Shown: one piece after another, positions 50,214 to 62,309 of the stretch | Numbering within the stretch: the stretch's first letter is position 1 | Layout of the letters: each line of letters starts with the position of its first letter | Source of the DNA: Myrica gale | Lineage: Eukaryota > Streptophyta > Magnoliopsida > Fagales > Myricaceae | Length of the DNA stretch: 64,000 nucleotides | NCBI GenBank assembly: GCA_963930655.1 | Contig: OZ005603.1 | Location: 10,749,001-10,813,000, forward strand | Direction: 5' to 3' | Notes under the pieces: model-generated | The model's database searches: none | What the model was told of the DNA's origin: nothing | Seen by the model: only the letters and a program-made list of their open reading frames with translations | Translations under genes and position numbers: made by a program

Positions 50214-53200
50214 TTACACGTAGGGATCTATATTCATCTTTCCGAAGTCCATCCTATTTTTGAATACCTGTAGAAGCATATCACATGCTTGCCTGGAAGA
50301 TGGCCTCTCTTGTGGGCTAGTTTTCGTGCAGTGGAGGGCTATTTCAAGCACTTGAAAGGCTGCAGATTCTTCACCCGGCAGCAGTGGGTTCAATGCAGGA
50401 TCGATCAGCTCATCACGAGCCGACTCTTGCATTTCGATACGCGCCTCCACCCATCTCACCATGTCCATCTCCACACCGAAAGCCCCATCAGTGGGCATTT
50501 TTCCACTAACGAGCTCCATTAGCACAATACCCATGCTGTAAACGTCACTCTTTTCTGATGCCTTCAATGAATATGCGTATTCTGAAAACACAGCAAATTT
50601 TTGTTTCGATCACCACAAGTAATGTTAAAAATCAGAATAATTTTTGCAATGAATATGCGTATTCTGAAAACACAGCAAATTTTTGTTTTGATCATCATAA
50701 GTAATGTTAAAAATCAGAATAAATTTTGCATCAATTATGATTATGATTGTGTACCTGGTGCGATGTAGCCATAGGACCCAGCAAACACTGTATTTGATTC
50801 CGTGTTAGAATCATAATCCTCCACAAGCGCTTTTGCGAGCCCGAAGTCCCCCAAATGCGCTTCCATATTGGAGTCCAACAGCAAATTACTTGATTTGATG
50901 TCCCTGTGAACGATCTTCGGTGCACAATCATGGTGGAGATACTCCACTCCTTGAGCTAATCCCACTGCAATCCTTAACCTTGCCTCCCAATCAAGGCTCG
51001 TTTTCTTCTTGCTGCTGAGCGGTTTTACCCCGTGCAGCCAATCCCAGAGACTCCCATTCGCCATATACTCATAGATCAACAGATTGAAGCCTGCTCCTTT
51101 GTTGCTGCAGTAACCCATTAACTTCACTAGATGCCTGTGCCTTATCCTCCCAAGAGTCTTGACTTCTCTGGAGAAACTTTTATTTAGTAGAAGATCATCT
51201 TTCCACAATATCTTCTTAACTGCCACTGTCTCTCCTGTAGGCAAGTCGGCTTTATAAATCTTTCCAGAACCTCCCGAACCAATTATGAACTCTTCACTTA
51301 GATGGTTTGTGGCTTCCATAATGTTTTCCCATTTGAGATATTCTCCTTTTGCATCACCGTTTTGGAAGAGAAGCAGCCTTCTCTGTGCTTGGGAAGTGCT
51401 TGAAGAGTACGAACAGTTCACTTCACTGGCTTTTCTGAATTCCCGTTTGTGTTTCAGAAAGAGAGTGACCCCAAGTACCAATAGACCAATCGCAGCTAGA
51501 GTAGTTATTGCTGAAATGACCACCACTGATGCTTCACTTAAGCCCGACTGTTGGTTGCTGGATACAGCACCACTGCAGCCACCAAGCGGGCTTCCACAAA
51601 GCTGGAGATTTCCTTCAAATACCTCAGCTGGCCAGTGTGAGAATTGCTTGCCCAATATTCCTTGTAGATTGTTATAAGAAAGATTGAGCTTTCCCAAGCT
51701 TCTCATCTCCCCAACTTGGGGAGGGACTTCTCCAACAAGTTGATTGTGGGAAAGATCGAGTGCTACGACTTTGGACAGTGTAGCAATTGAAGGTGGGATT
51801 TGACCAGTGAGATTGTTGTGACTGAGGTCTAGGATGCTTTGAAGATTCTGGAGCCGAGCAAGCTCAATAGGAATTTCACCACTAAAGCTGTTTCCTGAGA
51901 GCTGAAGTTCATACAGATTGCCTAGATTACCGATTGCTGGGGGGATCGGTCCAGAAAACTGGTTTCTTTTGAGGTTTAGAACATTAAGTGATGACAGGTT
52001 ACCAATTTCAGGAGGGACAGTTCCATTCAGGGAATTGTCATTCAGTAAAAGCAGTAGCAGTCTAGAACAATTGAATAGTTCTCGAGGAAGAGGCCCGAGA
52101 AATAAATTCGAAGAGAGCTTAAGCTCTCCTAACTGAGGCAAACTTCCAAGCCATGACGGTATTGGCCCAGAAAGAAGGTTATTGTTCAGATCAATATAGG
52201 AAAGTTTCTTGCACAACGACAGCTGAAGTGGAATTGGTCCGGTGAGTGAATTTCCAGAGAGGTCTAACAATGACAGCTCATGGATTTTTCCCAAAGTCCA
52301 TGGGATTTTCCCTGTAAATTGGTTGTTCCCTAATCTAAGCCTCTCAAGGAAAGGTGAATTTCCCAGCTGAGGAGGAATCTCATGGTCGAATGTATTGCTG
52401 GTGACATCAAAAGAAAGAAAAGAACGAGAGCTACACAATGCAGCAATGCTGCCATTGAACCTGTTTTTCGAGAGATTCACTCTGGTAAGGTTTGCTACAT
52501 TAATCAGTGTATCAGGTAGATTACCTTCAAGGGAGTTGTTGTAAAGCATGAGCTGTTCCAGGCCTCGCAAGAATCCAAACGTTGCAGGAATCCCACCGGA
52601 GAGATTGTTGTCTGCCAAGTCCACAATAGTTAGTTGATGACAGTTACCCAGGGTGGCGGGAATTTCACCCACAAGTTCATTCTGCCTTAGATGAAGAAAA
52701 TTCAACTGCTTTAGCCTCCCAACAGTAATGGGAATCTTTCCACTGAAATGATTTCCGAAAAAATCAATCATTTGCAAGCTTAAACAATTGCCAATCTCCA
52801 AAGGTATCTCCCCAGATAACTGATTATCATAAAGATACAAAATTTCAAGCTTCCCAAGCATACCGACCTCTTTTGGCAGAACCCCGTGCAAGTCGTTATG
52901 ATAGAATGCAAGTGTCTGCAGGTCACTGAGGTTCCCAATGAATGGAGAAATTGAACCCACTAAGCTGTTGTTATGGAGCAAGAGATCAGTTAGACCAACC
53001 AACCCGTAAAGCTGGACGGGTATTGATCCATTGAGAGTGTTGTTGGACAAATCGAGCTGTGTTAGGGATTGACACTGGCTCAACTCGACAGGGATTTCAC
53101 CGTAAATTTGAGTCTCAGCTAGCATCAAATGCTCCAAATTGGTCGTGTTAGAACATAGACTCCTTGGTACCACACCAGACAGGTTGTTGTTTGACAAAAC

Positions 53201-54175
53201 CAAGTAAACCAGCTGGCCCATGTTGCCTAGTTCCACCGGAATGCCTCCTGTGAGCTTGTTCATCGACAAATCTAGTGTTTGAAGATTACCCAGTTGAGCT
53301 AAAGACTTTGGAATCGGACCCTCAAGCTGGTTCCCCATGAAGTTCATGTAGACGAGTTGACCAAGTTCACCGAGCTCGCTTGGTATTTCGCCCGAGAGAC
53401 TATTGTTGGCCAGGTTGAGAAGTTGGAGATTCGTGAGATTACCCAAATCCCCTGGGATTGATCCATTGAGACTGTTGAGTGCAGCGGTAAAGACTGTGAG
53501 GCTCGAGCAGTTTCCCAGCTCAGCTGGTATCGGACCCTCGAGTTGGTTTTGTTGGAGAACCAAGTTCTCAAGTTGGCTGAGTCGTCCCAGTTCTGGAGGT
53601 ATTGGACCGCTGAGACTGCATGAGGCCAAGCCAAGAGTTACTAAATCGACAAGATTGCCAAATGAGGAGGGAATCGGGCCAGTGAGTCCATTGTCTCCTA
53701 TACGCATGACCCGGAGACTCGTGAGTGAACCAAGCTGAGTTGGGATGGGACCAGTGAGTCCGTTAGAAAAAAGAAGCAACGACTCCAAGGAAGAAAGGTT
53801 GGAGAGATTAGGTGGAATGGGACCCGTGAGGCGGTTAGAAGAAAGATCAAGGTGGAGCAGGTTTTGCAAACGACTGAGGGAGGGGGATATTGAACCGGCG
53901 AGTGACGAGTCAGAAAGGTTTAGACCCACCACCTGCACTGAGCCATCAACCGAGTCCAAACCACAAGCAATCCCTCTCCAAGCACAAAAATTTTGGTTGC
54001 TTTCCGACCAAGCACCCAAAACGTGTTCTGGGTCCTCCACAAATGATTTCCTTACCTCTGAAAGCACCGCTAAAGTTGAGCTACTATCAAGCTTGTGCTC
54101 GCACAACACAAAGCCAGATGAAAAAAACATGAAAAGAGCAATAAGAACCGATAAAAACCGCACCAGCGTAGCCAT
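50214..54175 (-). CDS. GSO: LRR receptor-like kinase, GASSHO (GSO1/GSO2) type
   Basis: There are two exons: 54175-50755 and 50581-50214, with donor GT at 50754-50753 and acceptor AG at 50583-50582. They give 1262 residues, close to the roughly 1250 of Arabidopsis GSO1/GSO2. Order: signal peptide (about 1-25), N-terminal LRR cap with the Cys pair around FCAWRGIAC, and roughly thirty 24-residue LRRs of the LxxLxLxxNxLxGxIP type. A single membrane span follows at about 882-907, then a Ser/Thr kinase with glycine loop GSGGSGKIYKA (966-976), ATP lysine at about 987 (VAVKK), HRDIKSSN at 1090 and DFG at 1110. It is an RD kinase with all key residues present. The intron falls inside the APE motif (YIAP|EYAYS). 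GSO receptors bind CIF and TWS1 peptides at the plasma membrane and control Casparian strip and embryo cuticle integrity. A tandem duplication copies the exon 2 splice acceptor. Confidence 0.95.
50565..50728 (-). repeat. 82-bp tandem duplication across the exon 2 acceptor of the GSO-like gene
   Basis: Copies at 50565-50646 and 50647 to about 50728 differ at a few bases. Each contains the end of the intron, the acceptor AG and the first 17 bases of exon 2, so the gene has a second acceptor AG at 50665-50664. Confidence 0.9.
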
Positions 54176-56250
54176 TTCTACGGAAAGCTCAAGCTGTCAA
54201 CCTTCCTGATGGTTAGAGAAGTTCAGAATGGAGCTTTGAGAGGGAGAAAATGGCTTACAGCTCTATAGAAGATAGGAACCAATTTATTTGAAGTTGACCC
54301 CATTAATGCATCAACCGGAAGTGGTACTAAAGGGATTTGGTCTTGTAGGCATTAAAGGCAAAATCTATGTTTTTGCTGCTGGTGGTGGTAATTACTAATT
54401 AGGGTGAAGTTGGCGGTGGTAGGATTGGCTTGCTGGCCTTGGGCTGAGAGAAGACGCGTGGTTTCGGCAAAAGAAGGGAGCCCCTTGAGGGAGTGCATGG
54501 GGCTCTCTCTCTATGCTTCTTGAACTGTGGACGCAGATGGATGGTTGCATGCTCTGGAAAGGCGGTGTTTGCAGAGCCTTTAACTGGCCTTAAAATGGGT
54601 GACAATAGTAAGAGATAAGAAGAGCACACTTATAAATGAGGGCACGAGTCTGTCAGTCAAGTGCAGCAATTGAAATTAATGAGCGCACCATGTCTACTGT
54701 GATATTAGAGAGAAAAGAGTTTTATATTATGATGGTCAAAATGGGTCACAGAAAGAACAAGTAGAATATGAAAACATCCAATCAACGGGATTAGATACAA
54801 CAGATCAGGTCAAAGACCGCAAGAAAGGCAGGAATAGTACAAATTACAATAGTGCGAAATTCAATTAGACTGGGCCAGAGACCCTTCAATTAATAAGTAA
54901 TGGAGATATGGGTTTACGTGGTGGAAGATACAGTGGTTGGGTGACCGACGAAGGGGTGAAGACCGTGAAGTTCGTGGGTTTGCTTGTTATGGTGTGTTAG
55001 CTAAAAATGACCAAGACCCTAAATAAGAAAGAAGAAAGTGAGCGGTTGAATTTCCCTCTGATCACCTTTTTGTTCAGAAATTGTACTTTGAAGCTTCGCA
55101 AAGTCAATGGAGTCCCCCACAAACTCTTGTCATTCCCCACGTATATATTCACAAGATCCCCTTCCAAACCCTGCAACTTACTCTTTTAAATAGTTCTGTT
55201 TGAAGCTTTTCCATGATACGTACCACTTTTGTATTGGAGAGCAAGGGTAGCTAACACATAGTCTTTGCAAATATTATTGGGTTAAGTTAAGCTACCAACT
55301 ACTCGTGTTGTTTTGTGGCCTTCCATTGTTTGTATTGGTTGCATGTAACCCTATTGCCTACTCCAAATGCCTTGCTTCTGTTTTGCCCACTCAATTAATT
55401 ATGAAGTTTTCTAGCGATTCATTAACTTAATCATAATGTTTTCTTATACTCTTCCTTTGCTCTGCGCAAGGAAATCCAACTTACTTCAACAGATTATGTG
55501 GATTATAAGTCCATGAATATTTCCTAGTAATTTATTTGGCTTGCTTTGATGCGCGTAACCTTGAGCTAGCTATAATCCCTGCAATGGGCCGATCAAGCAA
55601 CTTATATAGATCTCACCTCTTCACACGGAAGCATATATCTTAGATATATTTACTAGCTTTTGTTGTTGATTATGTTATTTTGAGTCCGGTTCACTCGTTA
55701 GAGCAATTCTCGCTCTATTTTGATCATGTACGAAATACAGATATCCATTTTTTTGTTAAAAAAAAGCAGCCAATTTTTGAGAGTAAAGACCGCTGATTTT
55801 ACTAGGATACACAACAATATTGATAAGATACTTTTCACAGTCGTAGGTGGAATTAATGAAATTAATCAGGTTAATTAAAAAAGACATTAGTGTGATGATC
55901 AATAGTTTTCATATAGTAAAGTAGCAATGTCTTTTTTACTGTTAACAGTCACCATTTTGATAGGTATACATCGTTATCATTTGTTTACTGTAAGACAGAA
56001 CCCTAATTGATTTTTTTTTTGCTTTTACTCTTTTGTGAAACGAACAGGACTAGAGTAGATGTTGCATCAATATTCTATATGAAGGATTTCATAGTTAATT
56101 TACAGTACTGCTACTGTCTAAAAGGTCGAAACAAACACACATATATATATACACACACACATGTTAACCTTTGCTAATTGATCAGTTAATTGGTGTGGAG
56201 AAGATCATGTGTAGAGAGAAATTTTTAATTTGAGGGTCGCGTTAATTTTA
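54176..56250. other. Gene-free stretch upstream of the receptor kinase
   Basis: The first several hundred bases are the presumed GSO-like promoter. I recognise no gene, RNA or transposon ends in the remainder. Confidence 0.4.
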
Positions 56251-56765
56251 GGGGAAATTACACTTATCACCCTTAAACTACCATGTTTTTTTTTTCACTT
56301 TGCACCCCAAAGTATCACATTTGTCACATTTCATCCTCAAACTACCATGCCCCAACAATTTGCACCCTCCGTCTATAATTCTGTCAAGTGAAACGGAAAA
56401 CCAATCATGTGCGTCTCACGTGACTTTTTCCCACTTGATCTTCACTTTTTGCCCAAGTGATAATTACACTTATCACCCTCAAACTTGCATGTTTTTTTTT
56501 TCACTTTTCACCCTCAAACTACCATGTTTTTTTTTTTTTTTCATTTTGCACTCTCAAACGAAGGGGCAAAATGAGAAGATCATGTGAGAAAAAGTTACGT
56601 GAGAGGCACATGATTTGTTTTCCGTCTAAATTGACAGAAATTATGGACGAAAAGTGCAAACTGTTGGGGCATGATAGTTTGAGGGTGAAATGTGACAAAA
56701 GTGGTACTTTGGGGTGCAAAGTGAAAAATGTATGGTAGTTTGAGGGTAATAAGTGTAATTAGTCC
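56251..56765. mobile_element. MULE-type MITE with long inverted arms and 9-bp target duplication
   Basis: The 515-bp element begins GGGGAAATTACACTTATCAC and its reverse complement begins GGACTAATTACACTTATTAC. It is flanked by exact TTAATTTTA repeats (56242-56250 and 56766-56774). The arms are long, sharing CTCAAACTACCATGCCCCAA and its inverse. A further internal repeat of the terminal phrase (TAATTACACTTATCACCCTC) at about 56461 suggests a nested or rearranged copy. Confidence 0.8.
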
Positions 56766-56774
56766 TTAATTTTA

Positions 56775-59700
56775 TTACCAATTTGTTCACATTCTCCCGT
56801 CATGATTTATAATAATAGATCATATACGTATACATCTAGGAAGGAGAGGATGTCTATATTATATATAACCCTAAATTAACATTCATTATTAATTTTGTGC
56901 TCCTTCCTACTAAAAGGTTCTCAAAGTACCATTTTTATATCTGATTAATTAGTAATCTTCCTGGAAATGAAACTTATTTAATCAAATGCTAATCATGAGT
57001 TTAGTGAGCTGCCAATTAGTGCCGACCGGCCGGGTACCCAACAATTATTGCCTCCTTTCCTCTCATGTTTCTCTTTTCGGATCTCTTATCTGTTCACACC
57101 TAACTTACTCCACAAGTTACAGCAATTCATGATCTGAACTACTAAGCCCCCCATGCATATATAGCTAAAGATCAATATTGACACAGATAATTGATGATCC
57201 TTCGGCATTATCAGGAGGGTATAAAAAGGAGTACTAGTGCGCAAAGACTTCCTTCCTCGGTTGCTTCTAGAGCTCTGGAATAATTTTCTTGGGAAAATTA
57301 ACAACAAGAAAACAATATCGAAAGTATAATATTCGCTGACTATTGACTGCTCGAAGATGGGTCCAGATTCATTGTTCACAGTCTATTCTATATAACAGGT
57401 ATTCACACTAGCTCTTGGCTTCATTGTACTGACAAGATAACAAACATTTTACACACAGCGAATATCGAAGGCATATATATATATATGTTACATTAACCCC
57501 TGATAGTTAATTATATGGTAAAGGTTCTGCGCCCGTGACCCTGTCACATATATCAAAACAAAATTTCTTGTGTGATGTGGCCGTAAGATTGCTCCTAGCT
57601 AACATGCAGTTTAATTATCCAAAGAATATTATGATCTGTTCAATACGTTATACGTAATCAATATATAGCTAGCAACAAGGCTATCTAGCAACCAAGATTC
57701 GGAGAAATAATTTGTGTAATATATTATACTAATATGGACGTAATAATTAATGCAGTGGCGTTGTCGTAGTTAGATGTGGCAATCAAAAGGAATTATTAGA
57801 TTTTTTTTTTTCAGCAGGGGAGCTATTGTTTAGAAGAATATAATATGAAAAATGAATCGGTTGGATGCTTTGTCCAAGAGAATGTGACAAAGATGACGAT
57901 ACTTAAAAGACTTGGACCGTCACAGCCAATTCCAAATTAAATTCCTTAACGACGACTACTTTCACAGAATTTGAGAGTAAGTATGAATGATTCCAATTGG
58001 GAAAATCATAAAATAAGTGATATTCAACAAGGGAACAAGCTGTTATTCCCCAAGTGGGACGCTGGGGTCGATCTTCGTGCGTTGTCAACTAATTAATCAT
58101 ACGTTCGTGTACGTGGCTAATTAAGCAAGTTAATGATGGAACGGCTCCCTATGAAGTCTTATCAGCGAGAGGCGTTTTATTTATTACCAAAAGCCTAAGA
58201 TCTTGTTCTCATCATGAAGACCTACGTTTACTAGCTAGAACATAAATTAAATTATACCAAATAAAATAAAGATGAAAACGACGTCGTACGACTTTAGTAT
58301 AGTGGAAACTAACAGGCAGTGCAAGCAGAAGCGACTTCGAGTGTGTTCAGAGTTTCGGTACTCACGGGCAGATCAGGCATGCATCGATCGTACCGTTTTG
58401 TCTGGCTATACTGAGATGTTCATGTTAGAAAACTCTAGCTTAATTATACACCTGTTCCTTTTCTCTTTAGGGTTTTGGCTAGCTGGGGGACCAGGGCTTT
58501 TGGGTGCTTTTTGCTCCTGTAGAACACAGTCTTTGCTGCTCTAAATCTTGGCCTTACGCTCTCAGGGAGCGGCCTTCTGGATTTTGTGCAAGGAGCTGTA
58601 CTGGGGGATTCGGTACTGCAGGTTTGGGACCATTAATGGCATGTCAAACTGTGGGAGTAGCTAATAGAGGCTAGTAGTATATATCTTTCAATATTGTAGC
58701 ACTAATTTCACCTATTTCGTTCGAAAAAGGGCAATGATCGCATATATTTTGGCATGCGATTATTAATTAAGGTCTATTACTCGTTTTTATTTATTATTAA
58801 ATTGCCTTAAGTTAGAGTTATTACTGCGCACGCAAGTCTATTCTAAGGCCAGTACCCTTTTGTTGAAAATCGTTCCAGCTTCGCTCAAGAGGTGGGTAGC
58901 CTCCTTGGCGGCTGCATAAGACCTCCACGTACGTACGTCCCAAGCAAGGCCCCTAGAAAAGTTTTAACTAAGTTTTATTTTGTTAAAAAAAAAAAAAAGC
59001 ATCTTGATTATATATAAACCATCCTTTTTGTGACGTAATTTTTTAGATCATATATGCTTATGAAGTTGGTTCTAAGCTAGATATTTACTTTGATATATAG
59101 TTTTATCTTATATATATTATACCCAAAAAGAGCTGCGGTAGCTACTTTAAATTTTTGCCTGGGTCTCTATATATATATACTTACATTGAGATGGCGCCCC
59201 TTAATCCATTATTATTATAATTAAATAGTAAACTTAATAGTTGTTAAAGATTATTATTAGAATCCCGTACGCCCCCAAGTAGAATATTGGCTGCATAAAT
59301 TCTATCTTAATTATCTAACCCGAGCATGGATACTCCACAAATTTTGATGTAAAGCTCACGTGAACTTGACCTCATGGAATATTGGTACGTGGAAGTATAA
59401 AACCACACTTTCGACTAGTCAGAAACAAACTATCGACTTTGGGTAATATTCGATCTGCTTGGCTGTACATGTTTTGGTGTTCAAGCACGCGTGAACATGG
59501 ACTAATTGGAGCATCATATAACATTGGTTGTCGTACGACGTGACAGCATACTTCCAACCACTCAGAAAACAACTATCGGCTCTTTTTTTTTTTTTTCAAC
59601 TTTTACCAACTTTGATGCATTGTCTCAAGAATAATCATGGGACCCCATGAACATGTTTACCTGATCTGCTATCGTCAATTTGATACGTCCAAGACTCCAA

Positions 59701-60937
59701 GTTGAAGTGAAATCATGTGGCCTGCCTAATAAAGTCCAGGTTCCCATCATATATGCATACGACTTGGGAGGGTCCGGACACTGGCGATATGCATGTGTTA
59801 TGGTAGAAATATCAACAAGAGAAATTTCCCAAGGGCAGAAAAAAGAATCTGGGTTGGTGGATGTTTAGGAATTGTAGTACTTCATGTCATCGTGCACTTT
59901 CTGTCAAGACCAGATGATGCATCATCGCCCACACCAACATCCACACTGTCGAAGGCAAAATGGTTTGCCCCTTTGCTCTACATTAGTGCTCGATCGTAAG
60001 CTTTTTCGTACAAGAGACAAATTTGACTCCATGGCGGACACCAATGGGCTGGCCCACATGTTGGACCAGCCCGTAAATATGATGGTACATTGGGCTTACT
60101 CATTTCTAAGCCCATTTTTTTAGATTTAATTAAAGACGGATATGTACAGGCCCAGCTTCAAGCTTAGACGAGCAATATATATACATGTCATGTGTACGTG
60201 CTTGGCGTATACATATGTCATTGCCATATCGAGCCATCGAGGTCCCATTGGAGGAGATCATAGGTAAATGGTAATCAGGTATCACGATCAAGCGAGACTC
60301 CAGTAGGACACGTGGAATATCCGACATTAATATATAACTTTCCGAATTCAAGCAGACATATAATCAGGTGCCCCATCAAAGGAGGTTTGACTTTTGACGC
60401 CGGATTGATCGGAAGGAAAAAAACAAAGAGCATTTGGATTCACATATATTCTTAGCGAAAGACAAAATTTATATTAGAAACGATAATTATCTAGTTCTAA
60501 TTAAGTAGCGTACGATTTGATCAAATCAATTGCTCCTGATGGGGGCACTTCTATTCTTTTAAACAAATTAGGCGCAAATAATTAGGTGCTAGGTACGGAT
60601 TCCACCAAATGGTGGAAACATCTATTCTTTTATTCCTGCTAACGTTCCTTGAGATTATGAAGACAATAAAACAATGAAAAAGCCATTTTTCAATGACTTA
60701 ATTCATTTATTAACAAACATTAATTAATGGAAATCTTGTCAACGTTTACGTACACCTACATGCTGGCATGATCTCTTTGTTTGAGGGTGTGCGTCTCACG
60801 TCGTTCTAGTTCTGCATATGCATGATTGATCTATGGCCTCCAAATATTTCTTTTATATATATATAGTCAAAAGACTATACCGATATCCCATCACTGGAAA
60901 CAAAGAGCCCACTAAATTCTCCGAGACAAGGATCATC
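56775..60937. other. Gene-free stretch upstream of the peroxidase
   Basis: This is AT-rich spacer with short TA runs. A 90-codon frame at 58272-58544 and shorter ones at 59680-60123 resemble nothing I know. The last few hundred bases are the presumed peroxidase promoter; an upstream in-frame ATG at 60833 would put 35 extra residues before the signal peptide and is not favoured. Confidence 0.4.
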
Positions 60938-61317
60938 ATGAGTTCCTCAATTTCCATTCTCTTTCTCCTCCTCGGTCTTCACTTGATTTCAGCCTCTGCC
61001 CACCCCCACGAACCTGATCAGGATTACTACAAGATTCAGATGTTACCCGATCCCTCACCTTATGATGAAGACTCCCTTTCCTTTTCTTATTATCAGCAGA
61101 AATGTCCAGATGCTGAGGGAATTATCAACAGAAAAATGACAGAATGGTTTAACAAGGATCGCACCCTCGCTGCCAGTCTCATTAGGTTGCACTTTCATGA
61201 CAGCGCCTGCAGGGTGAGAGTGCTTCCTGCGTGAATATTTTTCATATCTATTGTTGTACAAACCGGCTTTTCTTTTTATTTCTTATATCTGCATTTTGTG
61301 TCGTATATGTATGTATG

Positions 61318-61351
<34 letters not shown>

Positions 61352-62309
61352 ATATAATGTTTTCTGCATTGATTCCTGTACTCTGCGAGGTAGGGATGTG
61401 ATGCTTCCATTCTTTTAGACCATGAGGGAAGCGAAAGAAGCGCCAAATCCAGCAGAACATTAAGAGGATTCGAAGTGATCGATGATATCAAAGCAGAATT
61501 AGAGAAGAAGTGCCCTCGAACAGTCTCGTGCGCAGACATTCTGACAGCGGTGGCTAGGGATGCCACTGTTTTGCTGGGAGGTCCTTATTGGATGGTCCCG
61601 TACGGAAGAAAAGATGGGTTTGTTTCTCTTGCCAAAGAAGCTGATGCTGTGCCAATGGGTCATGAAAGCATTACTGATCTGATTGAGTTTTACCAGTCCA
61701 AGGGTGTGAATGTGGTCGATTTGACTGTTCTTTCAGGTGAACCAACTAGCCCATGCACAACTTTTCATGCCTTAACAGTACTGAATGTCCTTCAATGTTT
61801 CTTGTTTAATATTAATTGAAAATTGTACCTGCAAAAATATTGAAAAATGTGTTAACCTAATGGCATTGATATTAACCATTACAAAATTTACTGCTTCAGG
61901 AGCGCACACCATTGGAAGGGCTTCATGTGGCTCCTTACAGTACAGGATCTTTAACTACAGCGGGACAGGCAAGCCAGATCCATCCATTGACCCAAAATAT
62001 TTGAACTACTTGAAAAGGAAATGCAGATGGGAGTCAGAGCTCGTTGACCTAGATCCCGTAACCCCTATGAAATTCGATGCTCAGTACTATAATAATATCG
62101 AGAAGAAGATGGGACTCCTATCCACAGATCAGATGCTGCTCAAGGATTCAAGGACTGCACCTCTTGTTAGCGCCTTGGTTAGCCAGGCCGGTCTCTTCTC
62201 CTACCAGTTTGCGGTGTCCATGGTAAAGCTTGGGAACGTACAGGTCCTCACAGGTCCATATGAAGGCGAAATCCGAATCAACTGCAGCTGTGTCAACTCT
62301 CATAAATGA
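60938..62309 (+). CDS. Class III peroxidase, PRX7-like
   Basis: There are three exons: 60938-61213, 61394-61736 and 61900-62309 (1029 nt, 342 residues). The ATG at 60938 starts a signal peptide (ISILFLLLGLHLISASA), as expected for a secreted heme enzyme. Visible motifs are YYQQKCPDAEGII, distal LIRLHFHD (Arg83, His87), GCDASILLD, LRGFEVIDDIKAELEKKCP, VSCADILTAVARDA, proximal GAHTIGRASCG (His209), and FDAQYYNNIEKKMGLLSTDQ. Details such as RGFEVIDDIK, KYLNYLKRKCRW and DLDPVTPMKFD match my recollection of Arabidopsis PRX7. These enzymes use H2O2 to oxidise phenolics in the apoplast, for example in wall cross-linking. The Cys that should follow FHD (part of a conserved disulfide) is Ser89, with a Cys two residues later. 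Intron 1 carries an (AT)n microsatellite near 61318-61351. Confidence 0.93.

Noticed and set aside
53403..54209. Long plus-strand frames (53403-53738, 53745-54209)
   Set aside because: They are antisense shadows of the regular LRR-coding sequence; the 24-residue periodicity keeps the opposite frames open.
58272..58544. 90-codon plus-strand frame with a hydrophobic stretch
   Set aside because: Unrecognised, isolated, and no splice partners seen.
59340..59580. Possible degenerate duplication around TGAACTTGACC and TGAACATGGAC
   Set aside because: The similarity between the two halves is weak and broken; not strong enough to call a repeat.
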